Below are positions 50,472 through 63,385 of a stretch of DNA of 64,000 nt, piece after piece (position 1 is the stretch's first letter; every line of letters starts with the position of its first letter). Under the pieces are notes generated by a model. The model ran no database searches. It was not told where the DNA came from and saw nothing but the letters and a program-made list of their open reading frames with translations. A program made the position numbers and the translations under genes. The stretch is from Cunninghamella blakesleeana (lineage: Eukaryota > Mucoromycota > Mucoromycetes > Mucorales > Cunninghamellaceae), in NCBI GenBank assembly GCA_017871115.1, contig JAFCIZ010000001.1, forward strand, positions 5,313,501 to 5,377,500, read 5' to 3'.

Positions 50472-51743
50472 ATGCAATACAACAATAACAATCAATATTA
50501 TCCTTTAGAAAATCAAGTAACTGAACAATTTTATGCTGGTGAACAACCTACTGCACTTCCTCAAATTTATTCTGATGATCAATTAACTACTACTACTACT
50601 ACTACTACTACTAAAAAACAAAGAACTACTAATGATAAAAATAAGAAAACAAAAAGAAAACAAGTTAAGAATGCTTGTAGTAAGTATTATTTAGGAGTTT
50701 ATCTTTTCTTTTTGAATAATAATAACAATAGTGATTGAACCTTATTCTCATTGTTCTTTTTTCTTCTATAGTTAACTGCCAAAAAGCATGTAAGAAATGT
50801 GATGAAGGTAGAGCATGTCAAAGATGTATTAAGCTTGGTATTGCTGATACTTGTGTGGATTCACCTAGAAAAGAAAGATTAAAGGGTGTTAAACGTGGTC
50901 CTTATAAGAAACGTCAAAAGCAAAATGGTAAGTTGATTTAAAAAAAAAAATTTTTTTAAGCTTCAACATGTTAGGTATTTCCATTTTTGTATTTCTTTCA
51001 CCTTGTGCAAAAAAAACTTTATTAATTTTTTTTTTTTTTTTTTTTTTAAAATAGTTCCTACTTTAAATCGAGGTTACGATATGAATGAATCACCATTTAA
51101 ATATGAACAACAACAACAACAGCAACAACCTATTATGTGGAATAATGATCATAAAGTATTAACACCTATTCAAACCACTACTACTATTATGTCATCCCCA
51201 TCTAGTACTTTCCAACAACAATCTCCTTTATCAACCACTCATTTAATGGATAATACCAATATGATGTATTCTCAAGATTCTTCTTCATTTATGACCAATG
51301 AATCTTTATTATCATCTCCTATCCATTCATTGAATGATGCTTATTACTCTTCATCCTCTTCATCTACTTCTTCATCTACTTCTCCTGAATCAACCACTAT
51401 GATTTTACCTCAAGATACCCTTCATATGTTTTCATTAGATGATATGAATTATCCCATGAATCCCTCTACTATGTCACATGAAAATCATGATTTAATGATG
51501 ATGATGCCATTACAACAACAACAAGATAACTGGTCTAATTTATCTTCTCCAATTGATAATAATAATACTCAATTTATACCTCAATTATCTCAACCTATTT
51601 ATCAACAACAACAACAACAATTTTATTATCAACAACCTCAACCTCAACCTCAACCTAAATTACAACAACAAATGATGTATTTTGATGCTTCATCCATTGA
51701 TTGGTTGAATCCTTCTCTTTTACCTTCTCAACCTTATATGTAA
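50472..51743 (+). CDS. Zn(2)-Cys(6) fungal-type transcription factor
   Basis: Three exons (50472-50679, 50772-50927, 51055-51743) give 350 residues. The binuclear zinc cluster at residues 69-97 has the spacing C-x2-C-x6-C-x5-C-x2-C-x8-C, with an extra cysteine (residue 76) between the second and third ligands: NACINCQKACKKCDEGRACQ, then RCIKLGIADTC. A basic linker SPRKERLKGVKRGPYKKRQK follows, suiting DNA contact and nuclear import. The remainder is disordered, with Gln, Ser, Pro, Met and acidic residues, as in an activation domain; no fungal-specific middle homology region is present, so the protein is short for the class. The first intron cuts the cluster between the first two cysteines. 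The target genes are unknown. Confidence 0.88.
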
Positions 51744-54033
51744 AAAGTGATCATACATCCTATTAAAAACCATTTATCATCGTCATCATCATCATTATAT
51801 TTTCATTCATCTTTTTTACTCTCCCTCTCCTTTTTTTTTTTTTTTTTTTTTTTACAAAAAAAAAAAATCGTATATCCCATTTTCATGCCTTTTTACTTTT
51901 TTTTTTATTATATTACTATGTATATTTTTCATTTTAGACCATTTTATATTACTATTATTTTATGCCAACTAGTACTACATTTTTATATATTCTTCCTAAA
52001 ATTTATTTTTATGCCCTATTATTTTTTTTATATTTGTATATATACATATATACCTTAATTACTTCTATAGACATTTTTTTTTTATAATATTCATTCCATG
52101 CAAAAAAAAAAAAAAAAAAAAAAAAAAAGTTCTTCTTTTTTTATAATAATTCTATCATCATAATAATATCATATATTCATTCTTTTTTTTAGACTATTCA
52201 TTTTTTTTTTTATTATTCATGCCATTCCATCCATTAATTTTTTTATTTTTATCCTTCCTCCCCTTTATTATTAATATCTTTAGACTGTTTACAAAAATAT
52301 ATATAAAAATATAAAATATTGTTAGTAGTATTCATTATAAATTATAATATATAAATATATCATTATTAGTTTTTTTTAATATATTTTTTTTTTGTAACAC
52401 AAATAAAATAGAATAAATAATAATTATTTTATATTCACTATTATTATTATTATTATTATTATTTTGGTTGCTTATTTATTTATTATTATACATTATATAT
52501 TTGATATGGATCGATTATTTATTTAGATAATGCGATCCGATTCTTGATTAAGAAATAAAAAAAAAAAAGTTGATTGTATACGTAATCTAAAAAACAAAAC
52601 AACTTATATTGTCTCTCGCTATGCATAGAAATATACATGAAAAAAAATTTTTTTTCATTCTAAACAAGAAAAATCATTATCCAAATGTAGATAAATATAT
52701 AAATATAGAGTGAGGGATTAACTATTTACCAAGAAGTGCGCGCGATTGGATTAAATAAAAAAAAGTTGTTTTTTTATTGTTATGCTAACGACATGTTTTT
52801 CCTACATGGAAGGTTGCACCCGAAGAGAATAGCGAAAAACTTTTTTTTCTTAAACTTTCTAAATATATATAAATAAATAAAAATGAATAGATTTGATGGA
52901 TTTGAGTCGTTACATTTTTTTTTTCGAATCAAAAGTCCAGTTCTTCCTTTTTTTTTGTTATTTTTTTTTTCGGCGTCCTTGGCAAGCCATTCATTTTATT
53001 TTTATATCTTTTTTTCCTTTTATAACTTTTTTTTTTTTTCTTATATAATTATAATTATTTACATATATTTTACCTTTTAGAATAATCGTTTCTTCTTGGA
53101 ATCAATCAATCTTTTTCTTTCCTTTTTTTTATTTTAAGGTTGTGCTATTTTTATTCAATTTGTGCTACTCATTCATATATATCTTTTATATGATTCGATA
53201 ATAGTTAATAGAATTTAGCCACACGTGGTATCATTTATATATATAAAATATATGTGTATAACCTTGAATAAATATATATATATATATATAAATATATATA
53301 TTTATTTATATATATATGTATAATTGTATATATTATTATTATTAGTATGATAATATCATTGATATAATTAAAAAAAACATAAGCTAAATTGTCTCAGAAA
53401 GAATTATAAATCACTTGCCTTTTAAAGCAACTGTTGTATAAAGAAATCATAATTAACTATCATGTTTCATTCTCACGATTAAATCTTCATTTCTATAAGA
53501 AAATTCTTTGATAAAAAAAACTAAAACTTTTTGAATAAAATAAAATTGTTATCCTAACTTATATTAATTATTATTATTAAGATGATAATAATAATTATAA
53601 TAATAATAATAATGGCAATTTACCTTATGAAAACCGGATTTTTCTTTTTTTATATATAAAGTTGATTATGCACAGCCATGTTTTTGTTAGTTTCTTGTTC
53701 CTTGTTCCTTGTTTATTGTTCTTTTTTTTTTCTGCATAGTCATCATATGATTTCGTTGTTTTGTAGATCCCATATTTCCAATGTATCATCTATGTAATTA
53801 GTAATAAAAAGGAGTTCATGTTTGTATATACGTAATAACAAACATAAAATCATGCATATATATATATATATATATATATTTAAAGTGCAGAAAATAATTA
53901 TTTATATAAACAAAAGGTATTATATTTACAATTTCAAATAATAATAGTAATAATAATAAATAATAAATAAATTAAAATATTAAAAAAATATAATAAAACA
54001 AGCTAAATAGTCAAGTAATACTATGTATTTTAT
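51744..54033. other. 2.3 kb gene-free region downstream of the Zn2Cys6 gene
   Basis: Convergent spacer between the Zn2Cys6 gene and glycerol kinase, so only 3' UTRs are expected. It holds poly-T at 51831-51853, poly-A at 52102-52128 and many T-runs. A small plus-strand frame at 52883-53080 has plausible ATG context but a wholly hydrophobic, F/Y-rich product of T-run origin and is not called a gene. Confidence 0.55.
52102..52128 (+). repeat. Poly(A) tract
   Basis: 27 consecutive A residues in the spacer downstream of the Zn2Cys6 gene. A second tract of 29 A lies at 61670-61698 after the ataxin-2-like gene. Confidence 0.9.
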
Positions 54034-56450
54034 CTAATCTTCGTCATGATCACTTGGTCGAATAGAATTTAATGCTGTTTGCCAACCATAGCTACGTTCT
54101 AAAGCTAAATCCCATAATTTAAGTCTATATTCACGATCTAAATATCATATAATAAATGATTGTATTTACAATAAGTTATGTATTATTTGATTAAATGACA
54201 TAATTATTTCTATTTCTATTTCCTATTTTCCATTTCCTATATATACCTTCTTGATCGGTTTTTGTTTCAAAAGTATCAAAATCAATGGCTTTAAGATGGC
54301 ATAATTGTTCTAACCCTTCCCATACACCAACAGCACATCCGGCAGCAAATGCAACTCCTAATGCAGTGGTTTCTCTCATTTTTGGTCTTTCTATATATTT
54401 TAAAAAATAAAATAAATTATAAGTAATCATATGACTTTATATGTATATGTGTATGTATGCATTTAGGTATGTATATATTTAAAACCATTTAATATAACTA
54501 AATATAAAAAAAGAAATATATATATATATATATATATATCATTCACTTTACCTACTGGAATGCCAAGTAAATCAGTTTGAATTTGCATACATAAATCTGA
54601 ATTTGACATTCCACCATCAGCTTTTAATACTTTCAATTCAACATGGCTATCTTCCTTCATTGCTTTTAAAATAGCATTAGTGGAAAAACAAACGGCTTCT
54701 AACACGGCTCTTGCTATATGACATTTATTTGTATATTGTGTAATGCCAACCAATGTTCCTCTTGCATCGTCACGCCAATAAGGTGCAAATAATCCGGAAA
54801 AAGCAGGTACAAAAACAACACCGCCAGTATCTTCCACTACAAAACATTAATATATATATATATATATATAGATTGATGAATTAATTAATTGATTTATTTA
54901 CCTATTTTTTTATTTATATCAATTATATGTCCAATTGTTTTATTTCCTTTTTTTTTTCATATTTCGATATATCTATATATAGTTTACCTTTAGAAGCCAA
55001 TTCATTGATTTCATCTGGTGTTGATATAATACCTAAATTATTTTTTAGCCAATTGACAGCAGAACCCGCCACAGAAATCGATCCTTCCAAAGCATAAACA
55101 GTGGGCTGAGATCCAAATTTATACCCAACAGTGGATAATAATCCATTTTTTGATAATACAGGTTGGTGGCCTACATTTAGTACCATAAATGCCCCAGTGC
55201 CATACGTATTTTTAGCTTCCCCTTCTTGAAAACATTGTTGTCCAACAAAAGCAGCTTGTTGATCTCCTAAACATCCAGCAATAGGTATTCCTTCCAGTGG
55301 TCCCCATTTTGCTTTACCATATATTTCCGATGAAGAAACAATTTTGGGTAATACGTGGTCTGGTATACCAAAAAAGCTATACATACATAAAATATAAAAC
55401 AAAACAAGATAATAAATATGAGCATTAAGAAATATCTCTATTTTATTTTTTAAAAAAACACAACCAACTTACTCTAATAAACGAGAATCCCATTCACAAG
55501 TTTCTAAATTCATGAACATAGTTCTACTAGCATTTGTAACATCGGTGACATGCAATCCACCTTGGATACCTCCAGTAAGATTCTAATTTAATTACAAATA
55601 TATGAATAGAATGAGAAAAAAAAAGGATATATCCCAACTTTTTTTTTTTTTTTTGTTTACCCATATTAACCAAGAATCCACAGTACCAAATAATGCTCTT
55701 TTATTTTCCACCGCCTCTTTTACTTTTTTGACATGTTTGATTAACCAAAGAAGTTTAACAGCCGAAAAATAATCATAGATAGGTAACCCGCAGATTGACT
55801 CAATATCAAAGTCCATTTCCTTTTTTTTTTGCTTTAATTTTTCTACGATTTTGGATGTTCTAGTATCACCCCATACAATAGCATTATATAACGGTTCACC
55901 TGTTTTACGATCCCATACTATTGTTGTTTCTCTTTGATTTGTGATACCAATAGCTAATATATATGTATAAAATAAACCATATATATATATGAAGAGTGTA
56001 AGTTATTTTCCTTATTTTTTAGTGATACTATCTTCTTTTTCTTTTTCTTCATATTCTTGGTAAAGAATAAATAAAAAATAGTTTATATGATTTTACCTTT
56101 TACATGAGACATAGTTCTACCCATCATACCAAATTTACGAAAAGCTTCATCAGCACAACGAATAACCGTATCTAATAAATCGTATGGATCATGTTCAATC
56201 CATCTATATTAATATAAAAAAAAAAACCAAGGACAATTCAGTACTTGGATATATATATATATATATATATATATAGCAATAGTCAATCATTTATTATTAT
56301 TATTATTATTATAATTATCTACCCGGGGGATGGATATTTTTGTTCAAATTCAATTTGGTGATAAGTAACAAGTTTTCCTTTATCATTAAATATAAGAAAC
56401 CGTGTAGACGTGGTTCCTTGATCAATGGAACAAACATAAGTATTTGTCAT
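54034..56450 (-). CDS. Glycerol kinase
   Basis: Eight exons (56450-56323, 56203-56097, 55953-55661, 55582-55473, 55376-54988, 54836-54552, 54390-54247, 54137-54034) give 519 residues. The FGGY-kinase fold is complete: the N-terminal phosphate-binding loop [62 protein letters not shown], the central [13 protein letters not shown] and [32 protein letters not shown], and [20 protein letters not shown] with the C-terminal [15 protein letters not shown] and [17 protein letters not shown]. It phosphorylates glycerol to sn-glycerol 3-phosphate with ATP in the cytosol. A poly-lysine insertion near [12 protein letters not shown] replaces part of a surface loop. The last exon ends in an acidic tail. 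Confidence 0.95.
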
Positions 56451-57216
56451 AATTTTTTTTAAATCAATTGAAATAATAACAATAACAAAAAGAAAAAAAT
56501 TGGAGAAAAAAAATATTATGCTTCCTTTATTTTTTCTTATTTTTAGAGTGCGCTGACTGAGTTTTAATAATAAAAAACTTCACTACTCCCAAAGTCTATA
56601 CTATTTTTTGGGTCTTGGAGATAAATAGTTTTAAATTAGGCCAAAATATATATTAACTAATCAAAAATTTGAAAGAAAAATAAAAATCAACCTATACTAG
56701 TATGCATTAATTTATAAAAGGATCATATGAAACCTATTCTATTTTCATTGATATCATTTTTTAATATAAATAAAATAAAGTTAATGATGTTATCCTGTAG
56801 TAAAAGATAAGAAATAATAAGCAGAGTAACAAGTGAAACCCAAATATTATTGTCAATGTCATGATTCAAAGATACGATCTGTAACAATGTTGATGATCAT
56901 ATATACATGAGCTACAATGAATTAAAACTCAAAGATAAAAATAATGTACATTTTTGAATAAAAAAGCTTATTTATCAATATATTTCAAAATGATATATTA
57001 TATATATATATAAACATGTATTTATAATTGTATTTATGATCAGAATTAAATTAATAAAAAATCGTACGCATGTTAATTTCTTCTAATCTAATTTTATTAT
57101 TCTTATAAGTCGTGAACAGCTTTTAATAATTTTTTAAAAAAAAAGTCGAAAACATGATTTTTTATTTTTTACAGATGATGCTTTTATTATTATTTATTCG
57201 ATAAAACACATTTACT
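56451..57216. other. Intergenic region, no gene seen
   Basis: Glycerol kinase promoter and uL11 3' flank, 766 bp, both genes on the minus strand. A poly-purine run lies just upstream of the kinase start (56480-56515). No coding signal. Confidence 0.55.
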
Positions 57217-58297
57217 TTATTTTTCCTATTTAATAAAAATAATATATATACATATATAAAAGATAGGTACAAGAATAAAATTAGTAAAAAATATTTAATT
57301 TATATATATATGTATATATATATTATTATTTTAATAAACTTACGGGGATTTCTACTTCACCAGCATCAATGGCTAAGCAAAGATCTCTGGGATTTTGACC
57401 ATCAACGGTACAACCAACAGAGTGAGCGGTACCAAGGATTTCCTATAAAAAATATTTAAAAAAATAAATAAAAATGAAAGGTTAAGTATATATATTCAAA
57501 TAAAAATTTCATGAATTATTATTGTTATTCATTCATTTTATTTATGTAAATAATTTACCTTGACGGTTCCGCTAAGTTCACGAGCGAAAGACTTGTAACG
57601 CATAGTACGAGCAATTTCAATAACGTCATCCAAAGAAATGTTACCACTGTGTTTAATGTTCTTTTCCTTCTTACGATCTCTTGGGGGTTCCTTTAAGGCT
57701 CTGATGACCAAAGAAGAAGCGGAAGGAACAACGGAAACTTGAGCTTGACGATTTTGGATAGTCAATTGGACAGTAACACGGAGACCTTTCCATTCCTTAG
57801 TACCCTTGGCGATATCTTCACCAACTTTCTTAGGAGAAAGACCAAGAGGACCAATCTTGGGAGCTAAAATAATAATCAAAATAGTAAAATAAATACATAT
57901 ATTTAGATAAAGTACTTGATATTTTCTTCTAAATGTAATATCTATTTTAAACATATATGCGTATTCCATATTGTTTTATTTTTCTTTTTTTATAAATAAC
58001 AAGTTTAACATTAATATTGATATATATAACTTACCAAGGGCACTGGAAGCACCAACTTCACCACCTATTATTATTATTAATTTTAAAAAATAAATATATA
58101 CACATATACATACATATATATATAAATGTTTATTTATTAATATTTGTCACTCTTTTTTAATATTATATGGCTGTGTATTGCTTATATTTGTATATTATTA
58201 TTTTATTATTGATAAGGTTGAATGAGTTTTTTTATTATTTACCAGTAGCACGGAGGTAAATAATCTTAACTTCAGAAGGATCGAATTTAGGAGGCAT
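57217..58297 (-). CDS. rpl12: 60S ribosomal protein L12 (uL11)
   Basis: Five exons (58297-58243, 58064-58035, 57863-57559, 57442-57344, 57225-57217) give 165 residues, exactly the eukaryotic family length. The sequence is highly conserved: [59 protein letters not shown], and the C-terminal [20 protein letters not shown] ending EVEIPEK. uL11 forms the base of the ribosomal stalk and the GTPase-associated centre. The second exon is 30 nt, and the last coding exon is a 9-nt piece carrying Glu, Lys and the stop; reading straight through the last donor instead gives a less family-like VSLLK ending. Confidence 0.95.
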
Positions 58298-58847
58298 CTA
58301 ATAATATATATTTTCAATAATATTAAAGAAAGAGATGATAAAGGATATGTTAGTGATGGATTGTATATTGGATGGATGTTTTATCCTTTTGGATGGATGG
58401 ATACAATTTTTATTTACTTCTTTTAAAAATTTACCTTGAAGTAGGTGGGTAAAAAAAAGAGGAGGATCAAATATAATGCCTTTATTTTTTTTTAAAGGTT
58501 GAAAAAAAAATACGGAGTTTTAAAATACAAAGTCGATTTTTTTACATACACACTCGCGCTTACTAAAAAGGAAAATCATTTCACTATGTACTTTTTTTTA
58601 TGCATTTATAATAAAGAGTATCATCTTAAATAGAATGAAACAATAATGAACCACAATGAAATGATCAATAATATATCAGTCAGTTTTCATCACATGTTTT
58701 TATTTTTATAAATAAACCAAAGTGGGCCGTTTTTTTCAATAATCATTTTTTACCTTTTTTTTATCTCTAATTTTTTTAAAAAATACTAGTTATTTTTTTT
58801 TATTATATATCGACTAATTTTTTTACTCTTCACTAACGATATTCTAA
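58298..58847. promoter_or_regulatory. Divergent intergenic region between uL11 and the ataxin-2-like gene
   Basis: 550 bp between two divergent starts. It contains pyrimidine tracts on both sides (58480-58505 and 58738-58800). No TATA consensus is obvious. Promoter assignment rests on gene orientation. Confidence 0.5.
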
Positions 58848-59476
58848 ATGACTAATACAACCATTCAACATTTTGAAAAACAACACGAATCTTTAAAGTA
58901 CATTTAAAGGAAAATAATAGCAATAATATTTAATATATTATAGGGAAAAAAACGTGTATTAAGTTTTATAAACTTTTATTTTTATTTTCATTATTATTAT
59001 TATTATTATTATAGATCTATTCAGGAAAAGAATCAAGATCCTAAACAATCCATTCATAACTCAATCTTAAATATGTCTAATCGGCAGCAATTTAATAGTA
59101 CGGCAAAAGGTATGGATAGTTTAATGAAGAATGTTTTATCAATTTCAACACGTTTCATGGTGAGTTTATATAAATATATAGACACATTAAAGTAAAGTTA
59201 AAATATCCTATAATATAATAGTAAAAGTCTTCACTTTTTTATTCCTTTCCTTTTATTATTTTTTATTTAATAGGGAAATGTTGTATATGTTACTTTAAAA
59301 GATGGCACTTGTTTTAAGGGAACTTTATTTAACAGCCTAGAAAATGACAAACTACAATTAACTTTAACTATGGTAGAGGAAATAAAAAATGGTGAAACGA
59401 TTGGACAAATCAAGGATACATTAAATATATATGGCCATGAAATTATAGATATTCAAGCTATTAATACAGATAAACG

Positions 59477-59519
<43 letters not shown>

Positions 59520-61591
59520 TGAAAAATTCATGTTTATTAATTTATAGTCATAATATTTTATATGTTTATTTTAAATTAATAGATGAACAAAGTAAAACAA
59601 TCATATCATCTTCATGTTCAAAAAGTATAAACTCTCATTCCTCATCAAATAATTATAATTCCAATAATTTCTTAGATCTGGATGACGCCTTTGAACCAAA
59701 GCATGATATACCAATCGTAAGTATACCAAATACAACACCAAAAAAAAAAGAAGACTCAAAAAAATTTATTACGTCCGATGGATATAACAGCAATAAAGTA
59801 ATCAATGTTTATAAAGAAAATGTAAGTAATATATATATATATATATATTCATATACAAGTAGTAATGCATAAAATTTACTTAATGATTAATTAAATTATC
59901 TATTATTTTTATGCTGGTACAATACAGTCATATAAAAATAAACAATATCGAAGAAATGAGTGTAAAAATGCCAGTATCAAAAGATCATATAATAACTATC
60001 GTGTACCAACGCCAAAATACGATCAAAATAAATCTTTTCAAAAAGGAATCAAGCCCAACCAAACAAATAAAGAGCAAAATTACTACAACAATAATAATTG
60101 GTGCTATAAAGACCAATATAATGAGGACTATAATAATGCATTATGCATACAGGTATGAATATATACAGAAAATAATCTGGAATAGCATTACTAATATTTA
60201 AATCTCTCTTTTTATCTTATCCTATTCTATTCTTTTTTTTAATCAGTCCGAAATTAATAAAAAACAATCCAATACAAACGAAATAAATATTAATCCATCC
60301 TTCAACAAAAATAAAACACGTGAGACATCAAAAATAATTTATAATGAGGTATCTCCATATAGGTGCACTATGAATAATAAAAATTCCGACTATGATTCTA
60401 AAAAGAATGACAAGAAAAGAGATAATCGAGTTTTATGCAATTCATCATTTCCGTCACCATCTACATCATCGCCACCTTGTTACATACCATGGATATATCC
60501 TCCTCTTAGTAATAATCATAATCCTAATAAACTATTAAATTACCATCGACAAACATTGAATGATCATATCATGAACGATGAACCGTCACAAGACCATCCT
60601 ATAAATCTTTTTTCTTCCTCACATATATCTACTAGTCATCATCATACTCCCTATTTTATTGAAGAAAAAAAAGAAAAAGAGCAAAAACAAGGTGGGGACA
60701 AGAAAATGAAAGAAAAATCATTACCATCCTATTTCAAGTTTAATATCAAAGCTGTAGAATTTAAACCTACTACTACTACTACAAGCATTGATACTGCTAC
60801 CACTGACCATTATACTATATTAAACATAAGTGTGAGTATTATTTATTTATAAATAAAATAAGAATCTATCTGCAAAAATAAAATAAAATAAAAAAAAAAA
60901 AAAAAGATAAATATTTTTTAAAAAGTACTTATGTTATATACATAGGAAAAAATAAAAACTAATGGCGATAAAGATAATTCAAGCAAGCTTTTTGTAAATA
61001 AAATAAGTTTTTCACCTTTTTTGAAAGCGAATTTACCTGCACCAAATAAAGTTGGTAAGATAGTATATAGTAATTACCTAGTATTAATGAAAATAAACGG
61101 ACAAAAAGGAAACGTTATATATTTAATATATATAATTATAAATTTTAGATCCTATTTGGCCATATGGTAAATATTCTTTTAAACTTGAATATCAGCCACC
61201 TTTGGTTTACGCTGTCCAAGATTTTCAAGGTTATATACACTATTTATATCCTCATGTAAGTTGTAAGAATAGTGTTAATAAAAATATAGTATAAACTATA
61301 TAGATAATTACTTATATAACAGAGGTTTATATTAATCACCATATATTTCACAGCGTCCATTACATATGATGAATATGCAAGGCTTAACAAGTGCTTTTTT
61401 TTCAATAATACCTAATAATGAATTAGAACAAAATCAATTGGTATATCACGATCTTTCTTATCTTTCTATGCATTAAAGTAAAAATAAAAATAAAAGTAAA
61501 ATAACGATGATATAAAAAGCCTATATTCATAGTTATTCATATCATTGTACTCATTCTTTTTCTTTTTTTCTAGGGAAATACGTTAATCTAA
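58848..61591 (+). CDS. Ataxin-2/Pbp1-like protein: Lsm (SM-ATX) domain and PAM2 motif
   Basis: Ten exons (58848-58897, 59015-59159, 59274-59475, 59583-59821, 59928-60152, 60247-60831, 60946-61054, 61149-61255, 61354-61440, 61574-61591) give 588 residues. Residues about 55-130 form an Lsm fold (GNVVYVTLKDGTCFKGTLFN, then IIDIQAINTD). A long Asn/Lys/Ser-rich disordered region follows. At residues 495-506 SKLFVNKISFSP has the exact PAM2 spacing S-x-L-x6-F-x-P, which binds the MLLE domain of poly(A)-binding protein. The C-terminus has DPIWPYGKYSFKLEY and HMMNMQGLTSAFF. Lsm then PAM2 is the ataxin-2 order; the LsmAD domain that normally follows the Lsm fold is not recognisable, so it is divergent. 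Pbp1/ataxin-2 proteins act in stress granules, mRNA stability and TORC1 control. The last exon is only 18 nt. Confidence 0.75.
60982..61017 (+). other. PAM2 motif coding segment
   Basis: Codes SKLFVNKISFSP, matching the PAM2 anchor positions Leu-3, Phe-10 and Pro-12 that insert into the MLLE pocket of poly(A)-binding protein. Part of the ataxin-2-like gene. Confidence 0.7.
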
Positions 61592-61667
61592 AAAAATAAA
61601 ATAACAGTAACCGAATATGCATATAATCGATATCCAATTATGGAATCAGTATATTTTATGCTCAAAA

Positions 61668-61700
<33 letters not shown>

Positions 61701-62071
61701 AAAAAACGGACATTATAATCCAGTATGTATATATTTATATATTATTTAGTAGTATAATATTATATTTTCTTTGTGTATATACAAAAAAAGAAAAAAAAAT
61801 ATTATAATTATAAGCAAAAATCACAACATAGTCAATACTCAAGAATAAAATTTTTATTCAATATTATTAATCCATACTCAAATTAATAATACATAGTAGT
61901 ATATGGAAAGCATCCATTATCATAAATGGGACAAGATTCAAAAATTGCATCATTTTTCAGGGCCAATTAAAATTTAATTTTAAAAAAAATATATTAAGGT
62001 CCATTTTTTTTTTTTTTTGTCTTTTTTTTTTTCACTCTTTTCCATTTAAATATATATAAAAATATTAAAAG
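61592..62071. other. Intergenic region, no gene seen
   Basis: 480 bp between the ataxin-2-like gene and glutaredoxin, including the poly(A) tract 61670-61698 and a T-rich block (62005-62035) just before the glutaredoxin start. Confidence 0.6.
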
Positions 62072-62499
62072 ATGTCATTAATCAAAGAATTTGTAAAAAG
62101 AACTATTGCTGAAAATAAAGTTACTGTAAGTTATAACATAAGATCATTCATTAATAAAATAAAATAAAGATAATGTATATGTATATATATGTATTAATTT
62201 TTATTTTTACTATTATAATTTTATTATAGATCTTTAGTAAAAGCTATTGTCCTTATTGTCTTGGGGCCAAAGATGTTTTTGATGACCTTCAAGTAAAATA
62301 TACAGCTTTAGAATTAAACGAACGACCTGATGGTGCTGATATTCAACAAGCACTTGCTGAATTGACTCAACAAAACACAGTACCAAATATTTTTATCAAC
62401 CAAGTGCACGTAGGTGGTTCTGATGATCTGAATCGTGCTTTAAGTTCTGGGAAATTAGCTACATTATTAAAGGAAGCAGGTGTCAAGCATAAACTCTAA
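62072..62499 (+). CDS. Dithiol glutaredoxin
   Basis: Two exons (62072-62125 and 62230-62499) give 107 residues. The thioredoxin fold has the dithiol active site CPYC in IFSKSYCPYCLGAKDVF, the cis-proline loop NTVPNIFINQVHVGGSDDL that holds glutathione, and a final helix KLATLLKEAGV. Class I glutaredoxins reduce disulfides and protein-glutathione mixed disulfides using glutathione, which is recycled by glutathione reductase, encoded just downstream on the other strand. No targeting sequence, so probably cytosolic. The intron lies immediately before the active-site strand. Confidence 0.95.
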
Positions 62500-63385
62500 T
62501 TGTTATTATTATACTTAGAAAAAGACTAACAAGTAAATCACTGTATGTAAATTAGAATTTTTTTTTAATTATTTTATAAGAAATAGAAAATAATAAATAT
62601 CTTGTAATAAATAAATAAAAATGAATCAATTGTATTTTAATAATTTTTACTTAAACTTTATTGAAGATGTTTTATTTTATTTTATTTTTACTTTTATTGT
62701 TTTTAAAAAAATACTTTACGTATTAAAAAGCTATAGCTATATTGTTAATTTAGTTGTTTATAAATCACTTTATTATCATTATTATCACTTATATATATAT
62801 ATATATATACTAAAAAATAAAAAAAGAGAAATCATCAAAATAAATACATGAACGTTTTGTTATCTAAAAGTTCATATCGTCAATAAACAGTTTTTACACA
62901 GATATTCAGAATTCGATGGGTTTCCTATAAAAGTATTGCAAGTCTTTTGTCCAATTAATAAACAAGTTTTTCTACCTCAATCAAACACCATATACGTCAA
63001 ACATTAAATCAATTCCTTCAAACTCAATGCATTCGACTTCTTTTTGGCCTATTTTACAAAAATCATTGCATAAATTTAAATATACTTGATCTCACTCAAA
63101 TTGATAATAAATGGTGCCAATAAGATTTATGAAACAAATGGCAATGGTCATTTATCATTAAAGTAGAATGAGTCATTTTTTTAAAAAAAGAAAAGGGAAA
63201 AAGAAACAATTGAAAGAAACAATAAAAATCAATCCCTATTTTCAAGAGAAAAGTATTTAATCGATCGATTTTTTAAAACTTTGTGTTTCTCCCTTTCACT
63301 ATTTTTTTTTAAAAAAAAATAGCCATATTTATATTTTAAAAATCATTCTTTTATATTAAATAAAAATTAAAAATACGTAATTATT
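62500..63385. other. Convergent intergenic region, no gene seen
   Basis: 886 bp between glutaredoxin and glutathione reductase 3' ends. The stretch 62880-63180 is less homopolymeric than the rest and could be decayed coding or repeat sequence, but I found no frame or family match. Confidence 0.5.

Noticed and set aside
52921..52940. tRNA T-arm-like string near TTCGAATC
   Set aside because: No matching acceptor, D-arm or anticodon arm around it; no tRNA fold was found anywhere in the window.
52883..53080. Possible small gene downstream of the Zn2Cys6 factor
   Set aside because: Product is almost only F, Y, S, L and I from T-runs, with no partner exon and no family resemblance.
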